Shown: positions 35,251 through 44,709, counted from the stretch's first letter. The stretch is 64,000 nucleotides of DNA from Exiguobacterium aurantiacum DSM 6208 (GCF_000702585.1 NZ_JNIQ01000002.1:61784-125783), one strand, 5' to 3'. The notes: a model not told the origin generated them from the sequence alone. Translations and numbers: made by a program.

Positions 35251-36060
35251 TTAATCTTGGTAACCCTTTAGATACTGGTCCAAGGCCCGTTTAATGATTT
35301 CATCTTCAGAGACATGCTCTTTTTTAGCGGCTTGAGTCAACCCGACATATAAAGGATCCGTTAAATCAGCAAAGCGAATCTGGACACGCATTGGTTTCAC
35401 AGAGTTAGTTTCGACTTCGAGCACGCGTTGTTCCTGACGTTCGATTAACATCCGCTTCACTTCTCGGAGTTCTTCACGTGTCATTTCGTACACCGTCTTG
35501 TCTCCTGAAGCTGTGTAGTACTTCTTATTCTCAAGTAACGCGAGCTTCGGATCTTCTGGCCACGACAACAACTCAGCAAGTTTCGTCGCGCTAAAATCTT
35601 GCTCGAGCGTCTTTTCTAAGATGTTCGGACCGAAGGTGTTCCAAAATGACACGAAGCGGCTGACTTGTGGTTGGGACATTCCAATTCTATTTAAGAAGTC
35701 TTTCCACGTTCCTTGTTCTTTTTGGAACTCTTTTTTTGTTTCTGGATCCCGGAATAGACTGTTCGCATGGGCAAGAATACGACACTTTTCGACAAAGCTA
35801 GTCGCTTGAATCGCATCGATGTGGTTGTAATATTGAACAATTCCGTCCATATCCTCAGGAAGCTTCTTCGTGATGATACGTGACAACCCCGTCGCCGGCA
35901 GGGCCTGATAAGGGTTCGTCACAGTCGTTGTCGCAGAGAATTCTTTCACGGCCTCGACTTGTTCCGTACGGCTATCCGTCGCTTGTTGATTCTGATTCAC
36001 CGGAAGGTTGGCACTAAATGTCGAAATCTTCGGTGTATGTTTCTTACGGTTGCGTGTCAT
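35251..36060 (-). CDS. ParB-like partition protein, second pair
   Basis: A 269-aa protein with a basic tail (MTRNRKKHTPK), a central helical domain containing an HTH-like segment (RIGMSQPQVSRFVSFWNTFG) and a C-terminal ribbon-helix-helix-like end (RVQIRFADLTDPLYVGLTQAA, SEDEIIKRALDQYL). No canonical ParB/Spo0J CTPase box (GERRxR) is seen. Its start overlaps the stop of the second parA by 4 bp. Order and coupling mark it as the DNA-binding partner of that ParA. Confidence 0.75.
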   Translation of the reverse strand: MTRNRKKHTPKISTFSANLPVNQNQQATDSRTEQVEAVKEFSATTTVTNPYQALPATGLSRIITKKLPEDMDGIVQYYNHIDAIQATSFVEKCRILAHANSLFRDPETKKEFQKEQGTWKDFLNRIGMSQPQVSRFVSFWNTFGPNILEKTLEQDFSATKLAELLSWPEDPKLALLENKKYYTASGDKTVYEMTREELREVKRMLIERQEQRVLEVETNSVKPMRVQIRFADLTDPLYVGLTQAAKKEHVSEDEIIKRALDQYLKGYQD

Positions 36061-36833
36061 AACGAAAGGACCTCCTGAGCAAGTTGTAGATAGGCATCGG
36101 TTGCTGGGCTCTTGTGGTCAATGACCGGACGAGACTCCCGTTGGAGTGTCTGTACCTTCACCGCGTAAGGGATCGTCGTCAAAACCGGAATACCAACTTC
36201 TTTTCCGAGTTCTTCAAGTTCCTCGACTGTCGTGACATCCCCTTTTGAGCGAGCGCTCACCATCGTCGGGATGAACGCTGCGATATGGATGTCTTCCCGG
36301 AACCGCTTCATCTCTTCAAGCTCTTCTGGAGCCGAGTAGACAGCGTCCATCGAGAACTTCTGCATCTGGACAGGCATCACGATTCGATCCTGGGCGACGA
36401 GTGCGCAGCGAGCATACGGGTTAAGCGCTGAAGTCGATCCTGGACAATCGATTAAGCAGATATCAAACAACTCGTCAATCTTAGAGAGTTCTTCACTGAG
36501 TCGATACTCATACCCAATTTGGCTCGTCAAGTCACTTGGCGAAGCCGAACGTCTGGTTGGCACAAGATAGACGGTACCTGTCTCATACTCGCATGTCACA
36601 ATGACCTGTTCGATTGGTGTGTAGAATGGGTCATTCTCTTCTAGTAGACAATCGAGTAAGACTTTTCCTTCGTAATCGTTCGTGAGACCGAGTCCATTCG
36701 TCGAAGAGGCCTGATCGTCCGCGTCGATGACGAGGACACGTAATCCATCACGAGCATAAGCATGAGCCAAGTTTATGGTCGTCGTCGACTTTCCAACTCC
36801 GCCCTTTCGATTGTACAATGCGATTTTCTTCAT
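36057..36833 (-). CDS. parA: ParA-family ATPase, second copy
   Basis: A 258-aa Walker-type partition ATPase: deviant Walker A NRKGGVGKSTTTIN (signature KGGVGKS) at residues 7-20, switch I DADDQASST, and LIDCPGSTSAL for Walker B. No N-terminal HTH extension is present, so it is a small (type Ib-like) ParA. Overlaps its neighbours by 4 bp on both sides. Compared with the upstream ParA at 37516-38298 it is clearly a different family member, not a recent duplicate. Confidence 0.92.
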   Translation of the reverse strand: MKKIALYNRKGGVGKSTTTINLAHAYARDGLRVLVIDADDQASSTNGLGLTNDYEGKVLLDCLLEENDPFYTPIEQVIVTCEYETGTVYLVPTRRSASPSDLTSQIGYEYRLSEELSKIDELFDICLIDCPGSTSALNPYARCALVAQDRIVMPVQMQKFSMDAVYSAPEELEEMKRFREDIHIAAFIPTMVSARSKGDVTTVEELEELGKEVGIPVLTTIPYAVKVQTLQRESRPVIDHKSPATDAYLQLAQEVLSL

Positions 36834-37519
36834 GATTCGTCTCCTCGATTCTCGTCTGTGACGTCAATGGTATTGTCATTCACTGTCCGCTCGATAATTT
36901 CCGTCAATAGCTCACTCACACTCCGATTTTGGGCATGCGCATACTGTTGGAATTGATCGGACAGCTCGGTCGGGATTCTTGCTGAAAGAACGGCAGATGG
37001 TTTCTTTGTTTTTTGAAACGGGCTGACTTTGACCTGTTGCATAGGCTCACGGGTCTTACGGGCCTCACGGATTTGTTTGACCGTCAATTCGTCGACACCT
37101 CGAGACTCGCCATCGATATACAGTCCCTGTTCGACGACTTCCTCGACATTGTCGAGATACATCAGTTCAAACAGTTTAGAAGCCGGTAACCTTGCAAGTG
37201 ATGCTTCAAGTGGATGTAACGTCTCATAGGCTTTGATATACCGGGATGCGAGAGAACTTGACATCGATACGGCCTCGAGGAAACCGATCCATTCTTTTTT
37301 GTCATGCATCTCAGAACGAGCGATAACGAGACGCTTCCCAATCTCAAATACAGAAATCGTTTGAACTTTTGAGAGCTCGTTGATTTCATGAACCAGGTCC
37401 TCGACTTCTTTCGATACTGGAAGTTTTTGAACGAGTGTACTGATATTCGTCAAACCGCTCTGATACGGATGCTGCTCACTCGGCTTGATTTTATGAATGT
37501 TACGATTCCGTGCCTTCAT
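36830..37519 (-). CDS. ParB-like partition protein, first pair
   Basis: A 229-aa protein with the same layout as the one at 35251-36060: basic N-terminus (KARNRNIHKIK), helical DUF3102/HTH-like middle (ISVFEIGKRLVIARSEMHDKK style region ending SSSLASRYIKAYETL) and a C-terminal ribbon-helix-helix (SARIPTELSDQFQQYAHAQ, SVSELLTEII). It overlaps the upstream parA by 4 bp and the downstream parA by 4 bp. Assigned as centromere-binding partner by context. Confidence 0.75.
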   Translation of the reverse strand: MKARNRNIHKIKPSEQHPYQSGLTNISTLVQKLPVSKEVEDLVHEINELSKVQTISVFEIGKRLVIARSEMHDKKEWIGFLEAVSMSSSLASRYIKAYETLHPLEASLARLPASKLFELMYLDNVEEVVEQGLYIDGESRGVDELTVKQIREARKTREPMQQVKVSPFQKTKKPSAVLSARIPTELSDQFQQYAHAQNRSVSELLTEIIERTVNDNTIDVTDENRGDES

Positions 37520-38298
37520 GATGTCTCACCTGCCTGTTCAACGACTTGCTTAGCCAATAGTCGAAACGGTTCAGCAAGTACCTTCGATTCCTTGGAGCGG
37601 TACTGAATGACACTCTTTCCACTATCGGCAGCTTTCTCGATGAATGTGGAGCGCTTGATCATCGGAAGAATGTCTAACCCCTCTTCCTTCGCGATAACTT
37701 CCATCGCTTCATAATACTCTTTATCTGCCTTTAAAGAAGCATCCATGGCGACGGGAAGAATACCTGTGATGACAAGGTCCGGGTTATAGAACTTTTTCAC
37801 TTTTTGTACGGTACGGACCGTACTCGCAAGTTGGTCGAACACGAGCTTTTTCGGCATGAACGGGATGACCGTCATGTTTGACGTCGAAAGCACGACTTTC
37901 GAGAGTTCGTTAATTGATGGAACCGAATCTAAGATGATCCAATCAAACTCATCCTCAAGCGGTGCAATCATGTCCTTTAATAAATAGAGCTTGTCTTGCT
38001 CGGAAATCAAATTGATCAACCTGGCATTTCGTTCATTCGAAGGGAGAAGACTCACATGATACGTTTTATCATCAAACAGGACTTCTTTGATATCGAGATT
38101 GCGTGTATGTACATCAAACATCGTCATGTACTTGATTGTGTCAGACTCTTTTAACATCAGTTTACTGAGCGAGCCTTGAGGATCTAAATCAATGATCAAG
38201 ACACGTTGTCCTAGCTCACCTAATGCGTAAGCCATATTCAAAGAACAGGTCGTCTTCCCTGATCCACCTTTCGATATGTAAAACGTGAGTATGTTCAT
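37516..38298 (-). CDS. parA: ParA-family ATPase, first copy
   Basis: A 260-aa ParA: deviant Walker A SKGGSGKTTCSLN at residues 9-21, DLDPQGSLSK near 39-48 and WIILDSVPS near 123 for Walker B. GGGGAGAGAAG precedes the ATG. It is the first gene of a five-gene operon with 4-bp overlaps. The palindrome at 38443-38474 lies 145 bp upstream and may be operator, centromere or both. Confidence 0.92.
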   Translation of the reverse strand: MNILTFYISKGGSGKTTCSLNMAYALGELGQRVLIIDLDPQGSLSKLMLKESDTIKYMTMFDVHTRNLDIKEVLFDDKTYHVSLLPSNERNARLINLISEQDKLYLLKDMIAPLEDEFDWIILDSVPSINELSKVVLSTSNMTVIPFMPKKLVFDQLASTVRTVQKVKKFYNPDLVITGILPVAMDASLKADKEYYEAMEVIAKEEGLDILPMIKRSTFIEKAADSGKSVIQYRSKESKVLAEPFRLLAKQVVEQAGETS

Positions 38299-38390
38299 CT
38301 TCTCTCCCCTTTCTATCTCATATCATGTCATAATCTTATTTTCCTTACAACATAAAAACGAGTATAAACCGAATAAATATCAATTTAATT

Positions 38391-38423
38391 TGTATACATT
38401 GAAAATAAGTCATTGTATACGAT
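38391..38423. repeat. Extra GTATAC half-sites upstream of parA
   Basis: TGTATACATT at 38391-38400 and TTGTATACGA at 38414-38423 match the outer arms of the palindrome that follows at 38443-38474. Confidence 0.55.
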
Positions 38424-38442
38424 GCTTACTAGCCGATAAATC

Positions 38443-38474
38443 ATGTATACGTTTCGACGTCGAATTGTATACAT
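38443..38474. promoter_or_regulatory. Palindromic site C upstream of the par operon
   Basis: A 32-bp dyad: ATGTATAC, two unmatched bases, TTCGAC, then its mirror GTCGAA, two bases, GTATACAT. It shares the GTATAC arms and TTCGACGTCGAA centre of the sites at 4201-4248 and 31554-31578. Candidate parS or operator. Confidence 0.75.
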
Positions 38475-38997
38475 CTGTTTATGAGTAGCTTTGTCAGAAA
38501 CTGATTGAACAAGAACAGATCGGATTCCTAAATCTCTTAAAGAAGAAATACATTATATAGTTGGATCTGACTTTAAATAATAGAAGAAGATATACAAACC
38601 ATATTCTTCTGAGTTTAAGAAATATAAATAGATTATAGAGAGTTAAATAAAGATTAATAGAATTAGAAAAGGTAGAGCACGTCCAAACCTAGTCATATCA
38701 GCCGCTCTGACAGTTTATGTGAAAAGAGAACCTTCAATGGGATTACCGTTTCTTTCATCAAGGCTTTTTTTATTTCACTAAGCATTTGGGATTAAAGAAA
38801 CAAAAGATGATTTACTTCAATAAAAACTTGATTAAGTGGTTAGTAGTTTTGATTTTTTTCCAAAAATTAAAAATAGGACAGTCGATACCCCTTGACTGTC
38901 TAAGGGTACAGTTGCAAATAACACACAGACAGAAATCACCTGCAAAAATGAGTCATTTTCATATATATTTTCAAAAAAGTGCACGACTAAAAGACCA
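38475..38997. other. Intergenic between site C and the replication-associated gene
   Basis: About 520 bp, very AT-rich, no gene with ribosome binding site on either strand. It separates a minus-strand replication gene end from the par promoter region. Confidence 0.5.
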
Positions 38998-40065
38998 TCA
39001 TGCGATAGCCATTTTTGCCTGGGCCTTTTTAAGTTGTTGATGAAGATAGAAAATCGGTTCCTCAAAGAACAGTTTATGTGTACTCGAGTGGATCAAATCC
39101 TCACGATGGTGAAGGAATGCTTGTTTTAACTCTTCGACGACCTGTTTGAACGTTTTGGCCCCGAATGTATCGCTCATCGAGAAGAGTGAGTCACGGTTGA
39201 CCTTGAGTGCGTCAAAGTCGAGGAACTCCCCTACTCGCTTACGCAGCTCAAACCAAAGGAGCTGAACTTCAGTGCGATCTTTCTCTTTGATCTGCTTACT
39301 GTCTTGCGCAGCCGATAGCTGGACTTCAAGTAAGAGCGGTCGTGTCACGTCTTGAACCCGTTTCTTGAGCGAGACATTTTGTTTCACCATGTTCAAGAAA
39401 CGCTTACTGTCCTCGACAAGCGAGACCTGAAGGAATGTAAGACCAGACATCATCTTTTGGATGGCGAGTTTATGGCCACAGTATTTAGGAAGGAATCCTT
39501 TGATCTCATCGTAGGTCAGGATGGCCTGTTCATTTGACTGGACATGGACATCTTTCTCGACCTGGACGATTGTCCGTAGTGCGAGTCGCAACGTGTTCAC
39601 ATTATCAAGCGCGATCAGTTCAGACAAGAGGCCGTGCCAAACAGACGTATACCCGGTCTTCGAATCGACCGTAGCACCGTCTACAAACAAATCACGATAG
39701 TTTTCAAGGTAATCCGTCAATTGAATTGAGATCACTCCTGGGAAGTGACGTACGACCGTCATGAGGCCATTCTGCTCGAAGATCTTTAAGTTGTTATGTA
39801 GGGAGCGGACCGACGTGCATGCAAAATCCGCAAGCGTGTTGTCTTCTGCAAATTCAATCTTCCCTTGGTCATCAGCATAGGCGAGAATGGAGAGAATATG
39901 ACGGATCCGAGACTTGGTCCACTTGAAGGCCATGAAACAGGCCGGGATGTTATAGTGGTGTTGCTCGTAGCGATAATGATCTGCGCGTTTCGTCCAACGC
40001 GTCAATCCGCTCATTGCGACCAATAGCTTATTGGCGACCAAAATATGTCGATTCGTCTCCATCAT
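38998..40065 (-). CDS. Candidate plasmid replication protein downstream of the iterons
   Basis: A 355-aa protein not recognised by name. Residues 45-105 have a winged-helix look (FKWTKSRIRHILSILAYADDQ ... CTSVRSLHNNLKIFEQNGLM). The rest is helical with a basic stretch near 235 (NVSLKKRVQDVTRP). It starts with ATGATG after GGAGAG just 73 bp downstream (minus sense) of the iteron array, so it is either a replication initiator or a replication-control protein. No family-level match is claimed. Confidence 0.6.
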   Translation of the reverse strand: MMETNRHILVANKLLVAMSGLTRWTKRADHYRYEQHHYNIPACFMAFKWTKSRIRHILSILAYADDQGKIEFAEDNTLADFACTSVRSLHNNLKIFEQNGLMTVVRHFPGVISIQLTDYLENYRDLFVDGATVDSKTGYTSVWHGLLSELIALDNVNTLRLALRTIVQVEKDVHVQSNEQAILTYDEIKGFLPKYCGHKLAIQKMMSGLTFLQVSLVEDSKRFLNMVKQNVSLKKRVQDVTRPLLLEVQLSAAQDSKQIKEKDRTEVQLLWFELRKRVGEFLDFDALKVNRDSLFSMSDTFGAKTFKQVVEELKQAFLHHREDLIHSSTHKLFFEEPIFYLHQQLKKAQAKMAIA

Positions 40066-40137
40066 CTCTCCTACACCTCCCCTATCCTAAAATATGCTAG
40101 TTTCAGTATCTTGTTCTTTCTAAGTGGTGTCAAAGTG

Positions 40138-40711
40138 CGGTTTCGGTACGACCATTTGCGACCAAATTTAAAAAAGTGTTGGTGTTGAGCCATTTTCACA
40201 GGGGAAATAGTTGTCGTTTCAGTACGACGGTTTGCGACCAAATTAAGAGGAACGGCTTAATCAAGCCATTTTGAGCTTATTCAGAGTAGAATTTTCATCA
40301 TAAAAGAGCAGAAAATGTCGTTTCAGTACGATGGTTTGCGACCAAATTGATGAAAGTGTCGTTTCGGTACGACAGTTTGCGACCAAAACCATCAAAAATG
40401 TCGTTTCAGTACGACGGTTTGTGACCATTTTTAAGAAATGGCAACTTAAAATTATTTAAAAAACTCATCAAAAAAGTGAGAGATGTCGTTTCAGTACGAT
40501 GATTTACGACAGAAACAGCAAAAATGTCGTTTCGGTACGATGATTTGCGACCAAATTGATAGAGGTGTCGTTTCAGTACGATGATTCGCGACCAAATTCA
40601 GCGATAATGTTGTTTCAGTACGATGTTTTACGACCAAGTTGAATGTATAAGAATGATTTGTTGTCGATTTTATCTACCAAACAATATATAGGTGTCATTT
40701 CAGTACGATTG
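40138..40711. repeat. oriV: Iteron array, probable origin of replication
   Basis: Ten copies of a motif of about 34 bp with core TCGTTTCAGTACGA followed by TTTGCGACCAAATT. Copies begin near 40138, 40211, 40315, 40356, 40398, 40482, 40524, 40565, 40607 and 40692 (the last is a half copy). From 40315 on the spacing is 41-42 bp or twice that, so all sites lie on the same face of the helix, four turns apart. The array lies between two candidate replication genes. Such arrays bind the initiator in theta-replicating plasmids and set copy number. Confidence 0.9.
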
Positions 40712-40887
40712 ACTTCATACCACAGTGCTAGGAAATGGGTTGTTAATAAGAAAGATACATGTGGTCTTAAAAATCTGATGTGACGTGAGTGGATCATCGC
40801 TGGTATTGAATCCGTTTCCTAGCATTAAGGAGAAGAAAATACATGAATGTTCCATGTGAAACAGTGGCTGAATGACCAATACATAAG

Positions 40888-40920
40888 AAAAGAAGCCCAT
40901 TTGTAAAAAAGGCTTCTTCT
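40888..40920 (-). terminator. Terminator of the large replication gene
   Basis: AAGAAGCC (40890-40897) pairs with GGCTTCTT (40911-40918); on the minus strand the stem is followed by TTCTT. It lies 16 bp after the stop codon at 40936. Confidence 0.7.
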
Positions 40921-40935
40921 GAGCAGTTGCTTCTA

Positions 40936-42372
40936 TTAAAGGAGTAATGTGTCTGTATGGTTCAATAACTCCCATGATTCGAGCGGATAGAACTTGAAGA
41001 AATAGTAATCGCCAGAGCGGTGCCAGTCTTTCAAGATGAACTCATGTTCTTTGATGCGGTCAAGGTTTGCCTCAAGTTCTAGTAAGTTCTCTGACTTACG
41101 CGATTTATTGAAGCGAATCGAGTAAGTAAATTGACGCCAATGTCGGCGGACCGGACTTTGTTCCCCTGTCTGGATAGCAGCCATTCGTTCCTTTTGAAGT
41201 ACGAACGCTAAGTGATAAGCGAAGCTCCCCTTCAACTGTTCAATCTGTTCCCCATAGATACTGACGATTTGTTGCTTGAGCAGGTCGTCATAGACCTCCT
41301 CAGTTACGGTGACGATCACCTGGCTGTCTGCAAGTGTCGTCGCATTCTTGATTGTAACGGAAGAGAAGAGTCCACGGATAAAGAAGTCCCCTTCATCGTT
41401 GTGTCCCGCGACACGGTAATAGCCGAGCTTCATCAGTCGCTTCGTAGTCAGGTCGTAGCTTTTCCCGCTCTTGTTGGCATAGAGTTTTTCAACCAGCTGG
41501 ACTAACGGGAAGATGATTTTACGACTTGTCTGGAAGGAGATATCACGGTAAGACAAAATCTCGGTGAAGGCCTCGAAGTCTTTAGAGTCAAGATCAGGTA
41601 CTTTACCGTTTAACTCTTGAATGAACTCTTTACTGACCAAGACGGAGAGATTTTGCGGAACGCCTTCTTTGTATTTCGGGACAACTGAGTCGTAGTTCAA
41701 AAGTTCAAGGTTGAGCTGCGTCGCGTCGTTAAGTTTCTCATCGAGTTGATCGGTCTTGTTCTTGATGCGATCCGACATCCCGAAAAACGGGATGTCGACA
41801 GCGAGTGTCGGTGAGTGATGCGCCACCCGTTGCGTTGAATCAATCTCTTTCGCTACTTCTCCTAGAACCATGAGGACATCCGTTTTCAAAGTGGATGTCT
41901 TTTGATTCACGGTTTTTTGAGACCAATAAGGATACGTATGAATAAGTTGGTTCGGATCCTCGGCCCATTCTTCAATCTCGGTGATGCAGAGATTCATGTA
42001 GTCTTCAATCGTTTTCACGTGAAACTCTTTGTAGAGTCCTTCAAGACCTGCGACTTTCACGTATGCTGAGATCATGTCATGTTTGGCGCGGAGCTCTTTA
42101 TTGTAACCGCGTGATTCTTGATAGTTACGGACAGCGGTTTTCACCCACCGACGTTTCAACTTCATGAAGGAGTAATATCGGATTTTTTTATAGGCACTCT
42201 CAATATTTTCAAGCGCATAATGTTCTTGATAGAGTGATGTGACGAAGTCATTGATGTCAAAAATAGATACACTATGGAGGATCTCCTCCATACCATGCTG
42301 CTTAATTGTATTAACCGCTTGCGAAATAATGAGTTGTTGGGAGCGGCTGTTGGAGGATGAGTGGTTCTCCAT
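40936..42372 (-). CDS. Candidate plasmid replication initiator
   Basis: A 478-aa protein without a recognised name. The ATG at 42372 follows GAGGTGATTAAC; a longer reading to 42435 has no ribosome binding site. It contains basic, aromatic helices (YSFMKLKRRWVKTAVRNYQ) and a C-terminal region with beta-rich segments (RQFTYSIRFNKSRK, DYYFFKFYPLESW) as in winged-helix initiators. It directly precedes the iteron array in transcription direction. A 26-bp palindrome lies upstream. Initiator role is inferred from this position; it could alternatively be the other protein at 38998-40065. Confidence 0.6.
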   Translation of the reverse strand: MENHSSSNSRSQQLIISQAVNTIKQHGMEEILHSVSIFDINDFVTSLYQEHYALENIESAYKKIRYYSFMKLKRRWVKTAVRNYQESRGYNKELRAKHDMISAYVKVAGLEGLYKEFHVKTIEDYMNLCITEIEEWAEDPNQLIHTYPYWSQKTVNQKTSTLKTDVLMVLGEVAKEIDSTQRVAHHSPTLAVDIPFFGMSDRIKNKTDQLDEKLNDATQLNLELLNYDSVVPKYKEGVPQNLSVLVSKEFIQELNGKVPDLDSKDFEAFTEILSYRDISFQTSRKIIFPLVQLVEKLYANKSGKSYDLTTKRLMKLGYYRVAGHNDEGDFFIRGLFSSVTIKNATTLADSQVIVTVTEEVYDDLLKQQIVSIYGEQIEQLKGSFAYHLAFVLQKERMAAIQTGEQSPVRRHWRQFTYSIRFNKSRKSENLLELEANLDRIKEHEFILKDWHRSGDYYFFKFYPLESWELLNHTDTLLL

Positions 42373-42468
42373 GTTAATCACCTCTTCTTCACTAAATATA
42401 GCATATTTATAAAAAAGCATACTTTTGTAAGTCATTTTCCGTTTGATATATTTTATTTCAAATACCGC

Positions 42469-42494
42469 AAAAGTATGCGCCGGCGCATACTTTT
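42469..42494. promoter_or_regulatory. 26-bp perfect palindrome between replication and Avs genes
   Basis: AAAAGTATGCGCC at 42469-42481 mirrored exactly by GGCGCATACTTTT at 42482-42494. A further half-site GCATACTTTT lies at 42417-42426, inside the leader of the replication gene. It sits between two divergent genes and is a likely operator of one or both. Confidence 0.65.
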
Positions 42495-42627
42495 ACTCAT
42501 TAAAAAAATCCCCACCCACTAATTATGAATAATAAAATATAATTTGGAGTAAATGGTATTCCGATTTCGAAACGATATAATTAAATTAATGCTAGTAATA
42601 ATAAAAAATAACTGAGGTGATCTTAAT

Positions 42628-44709
42628 ATGGATACGGAACTTGTAAGATACTCAAGAGCTGGAGATGTGTTTCATTACCGGTGGGCGGCAAGAAGATGTT
42701 TGGCCTTAATATCACCAAAGACTCTAATTAATAGCATTGTGATAGAGGGGTCAAATGAAAGGAATCTTTCGGGGGAATATGTTATCGATGTAGCAGAATA
42801 CTCACAATCACAAAATGGATTTGATGAAAATATAACTTATTTTCAGTTGAAACATACTACAAAGCACAAAAACAATCCTTTCATGCTTAATGACCTTAGA
42901 AATACATTTGAAGGTTTTGCAAAAAGATATAACGATTTGATAGCCAAAGAACGAATTGATAATAACAACGTAAAGTTTGCAATAGTTACAAACAGACCAA
43001 TTAGCGATGAATTAAAAAGTCAAGTGCTGATCATTTCCAGAAGTGAAAAACCAAACAAGAGATATATTCAGACCCTTTTAAAATATACAAACTTGAATAT
43101 AAATGACCTAAATGATTTTTGTTCACGAATTATATTTATGGATGGAGAAGGAGACTATGATGCACAAAAATTCGAATTGCATGCAGAAATATCTTTACTA
43201 ACTGCAGGTATTGTAGACATTCCAGAAGTTGAAAAATTGACTTCCTTGGTTCAACAAAAAGCTCTTCCAGATTCTAATGGAGTTATTACTCGTGAAGAAA
43301 TACTTAAAATATTTCATGTGACCTCTGAACGAGATTTATTTCCTGCTCCTCCTGAATTTGAAAAAATAGAGAAAATGGTAATGAGAAAGCAACATTCTGA
43401 TATTTTAGAAGTAGTTATGAATGAAGTGAATCCAGTAATAATCCACGCCCCAGGTGGCAGCGGTAAAACTGTATTTGCTCGTCAATTCATTGAGTCTTTA
43501 CCAAATGATTCAGTTGGAATTATTTATGACTGCTTTGGTGGGGGACGCTATAGAAATAGAAGTGAAACAAGACACCACCATCGTCAAGCATTGACTCAAA
43601 TGATTAATGAACTATCAATGAAAGGTTATTGTGATCCACTTATTGTAAATTATAATGCATCGGAAAGAGACATAATTAGAAAGTTTCTTGAAAGATTAGA
43701 GGTATCTATAAGTAGGGTAAAACTGAGAAACGAAAAGGCGAATTTGGTGCTAATTATTGACGCTGCCGATAACGCTGAAATGGCAGCAACGGAATTTAAT
43801 GATAATTGTTTTGTTAACGAACTACTTCGCGAACACCCAATAGCGGATGTTAAAGTTGTGGCATTGTGTAGAAGCGAACGATTACATATGCTAAAGCCTA
43901 AAAATTATATTAAGACTATAGAATTAAAAGGGTTTACAGAAAGTGAATCTTTTTATTTATTAAAAAACCACTATCCTTATGTGAGTATTGAAGATGGAAT
44001 TGAATTTCATAGGCTTACAAACGGTAATCCAAGAGTTCAATCAAATGCATTGGGTTTAACAACAACAATTTCTGACATGTTTAATAACTTAGGTAGTTTT
44101 GGCACAACTGTGGATGAACAAATAGAATCACAACTATCACACGCTATAGATTTATCTAAAGATAAACTTAGTGATGTTTACCAACAACAAATTGATTTAA
44201 TTTGTACAGCTTTAGCTACGTTGCCACCATTTATCCCAATCAATATTTTATCCAAAGCAACGGGGGTTGAAGAGGGGACAATTACAAGCTTTGTATCTGA
44301 TATAGGAAAATCTTTATGGATTACTGATAACGCTGTACAGTTTCGAGATGAACCTACAGAAACTTGGTTTAAACTAACTTTTGCGGCATCTTCGAAACAG
44401 ATTAGTTTTTTCCTTGAGCAAATCAAACCGCTTTCCTATGACTCTGCATATATAGCATCAGCATTACCAAGCTTAATGTTACAAGCAGGAAAATATTCTG
44501 AGCTGGTAGAGCTAGCTTTATCTGATAGACATCTTCCTAAAAATCCAATTGATGAAAGGAATGTTAGGCTATTTCGTCTTCAATTCGCATTTAAGGCTTC
44601 AATGAAAGAAGATAAATATTCTGAAGCAATTAAATTAGCAATGAGGGCAGGAGAAGAATTCGCAGGGAATAGTAGACAATTAGATTTAATTAAAAAAATG
44701 TTGACTTAG
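42628..44709 (+). CDS. Avs-type STAND NTPase, N-terminal part (frameshifted gene)
   Basis: Encodes the nuclease and ATPase half of an antiphage STAND protein. Residues 10-85 (DVFHYRWAARRCLALI ... ITYFQLKHTTKH) match the DUF4297/Cap4-type nuclease with its Q-x-K active-site strand. The NTPase follows: Walker A APGGSGKT near 274-281 and Walker B LVLIIDAADNAE near 372. The frame ends at a TAG (44707) after an A7 run at 44692-44698. Adding one A restores a single frame of about 2087 residues through 48890, with IKKNVDLVAPLQ at the joint. GAGGTGA precedes the ATG. Known Avs proteins sense phage terminase or portal and cut DNA. Confidence 0.85.
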   Translation: MDTELVRYSRAGDVFHYRWAARRCLALISPKTLINSIVIEGSNERNLSGEYVIDVAEYSQSQNGFDENITYFQLKHTTKHKNNPFMLNDLRNTFEGFAKRYNDLIAKERIDNNNVKFAIVTNRPISDELKSQVLIISRSEKPNKRYIQTLLKYTNLNINDLNDFCSRIIFMDGEGDYDAQKFELHAEISLLTAGIVDIPEVEKLTSLVQQKALPDSNGVITREEILKIFHVTSERDLFPAPPEFEKIEKMVMRKQHSDILEVVMNEVNPVIIHAPGGSGKTVFARQFIESLPNDSVGIIYDCFGGGRYRNRSETRHHHRQALTQMINELSMKGYCDPLIVNYNASERDIIRKFLERLEVSISRVKLRNEKANLVLIIDAADNAEMAATEFNDNCFVNELLREHPIADVKVVALCRSERLHMLKPKNYIKTIELKGFTESESFYLLKNHYPYVSIEDGIEFHRLTNGNPRVQSNALGLTTTISDMFNNLGSFGTTVDEQIESQLSHAIDLSKDKLSDVYQQQIDLICTALATLPPFIPINILSKATGVEEGTITSFVSDIGKSLWITDNAVQFRDEPTETWFKLTFAASSKQISFFLEQIKPLSYDSAYIASALPSLMLQAGKYSELVELALSDRHLPKNPIDERNVRLFRLQFAFKASMKEDKYSEAIKLAMRAGEEFAGNSRQLDLIKKMLT

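Noticed and set aside
40138..40711. CRISPR array
   Set aside because: Repeats diverge, spacers are partly 8 bp long and others 40-70 bp, no cas genes are present, and the position between replication genes fits iterons.
44691..44700. Programmed -1 ribosomal frameshift at the Avs A7 run
   Set aside because: The heptamer T-AAA-AAA is a poor slippery site for -1 re-pairing (TAA against the Lys tRNA) and no strong downstream stem was seen; indel or transcriptional slippage is likelier.
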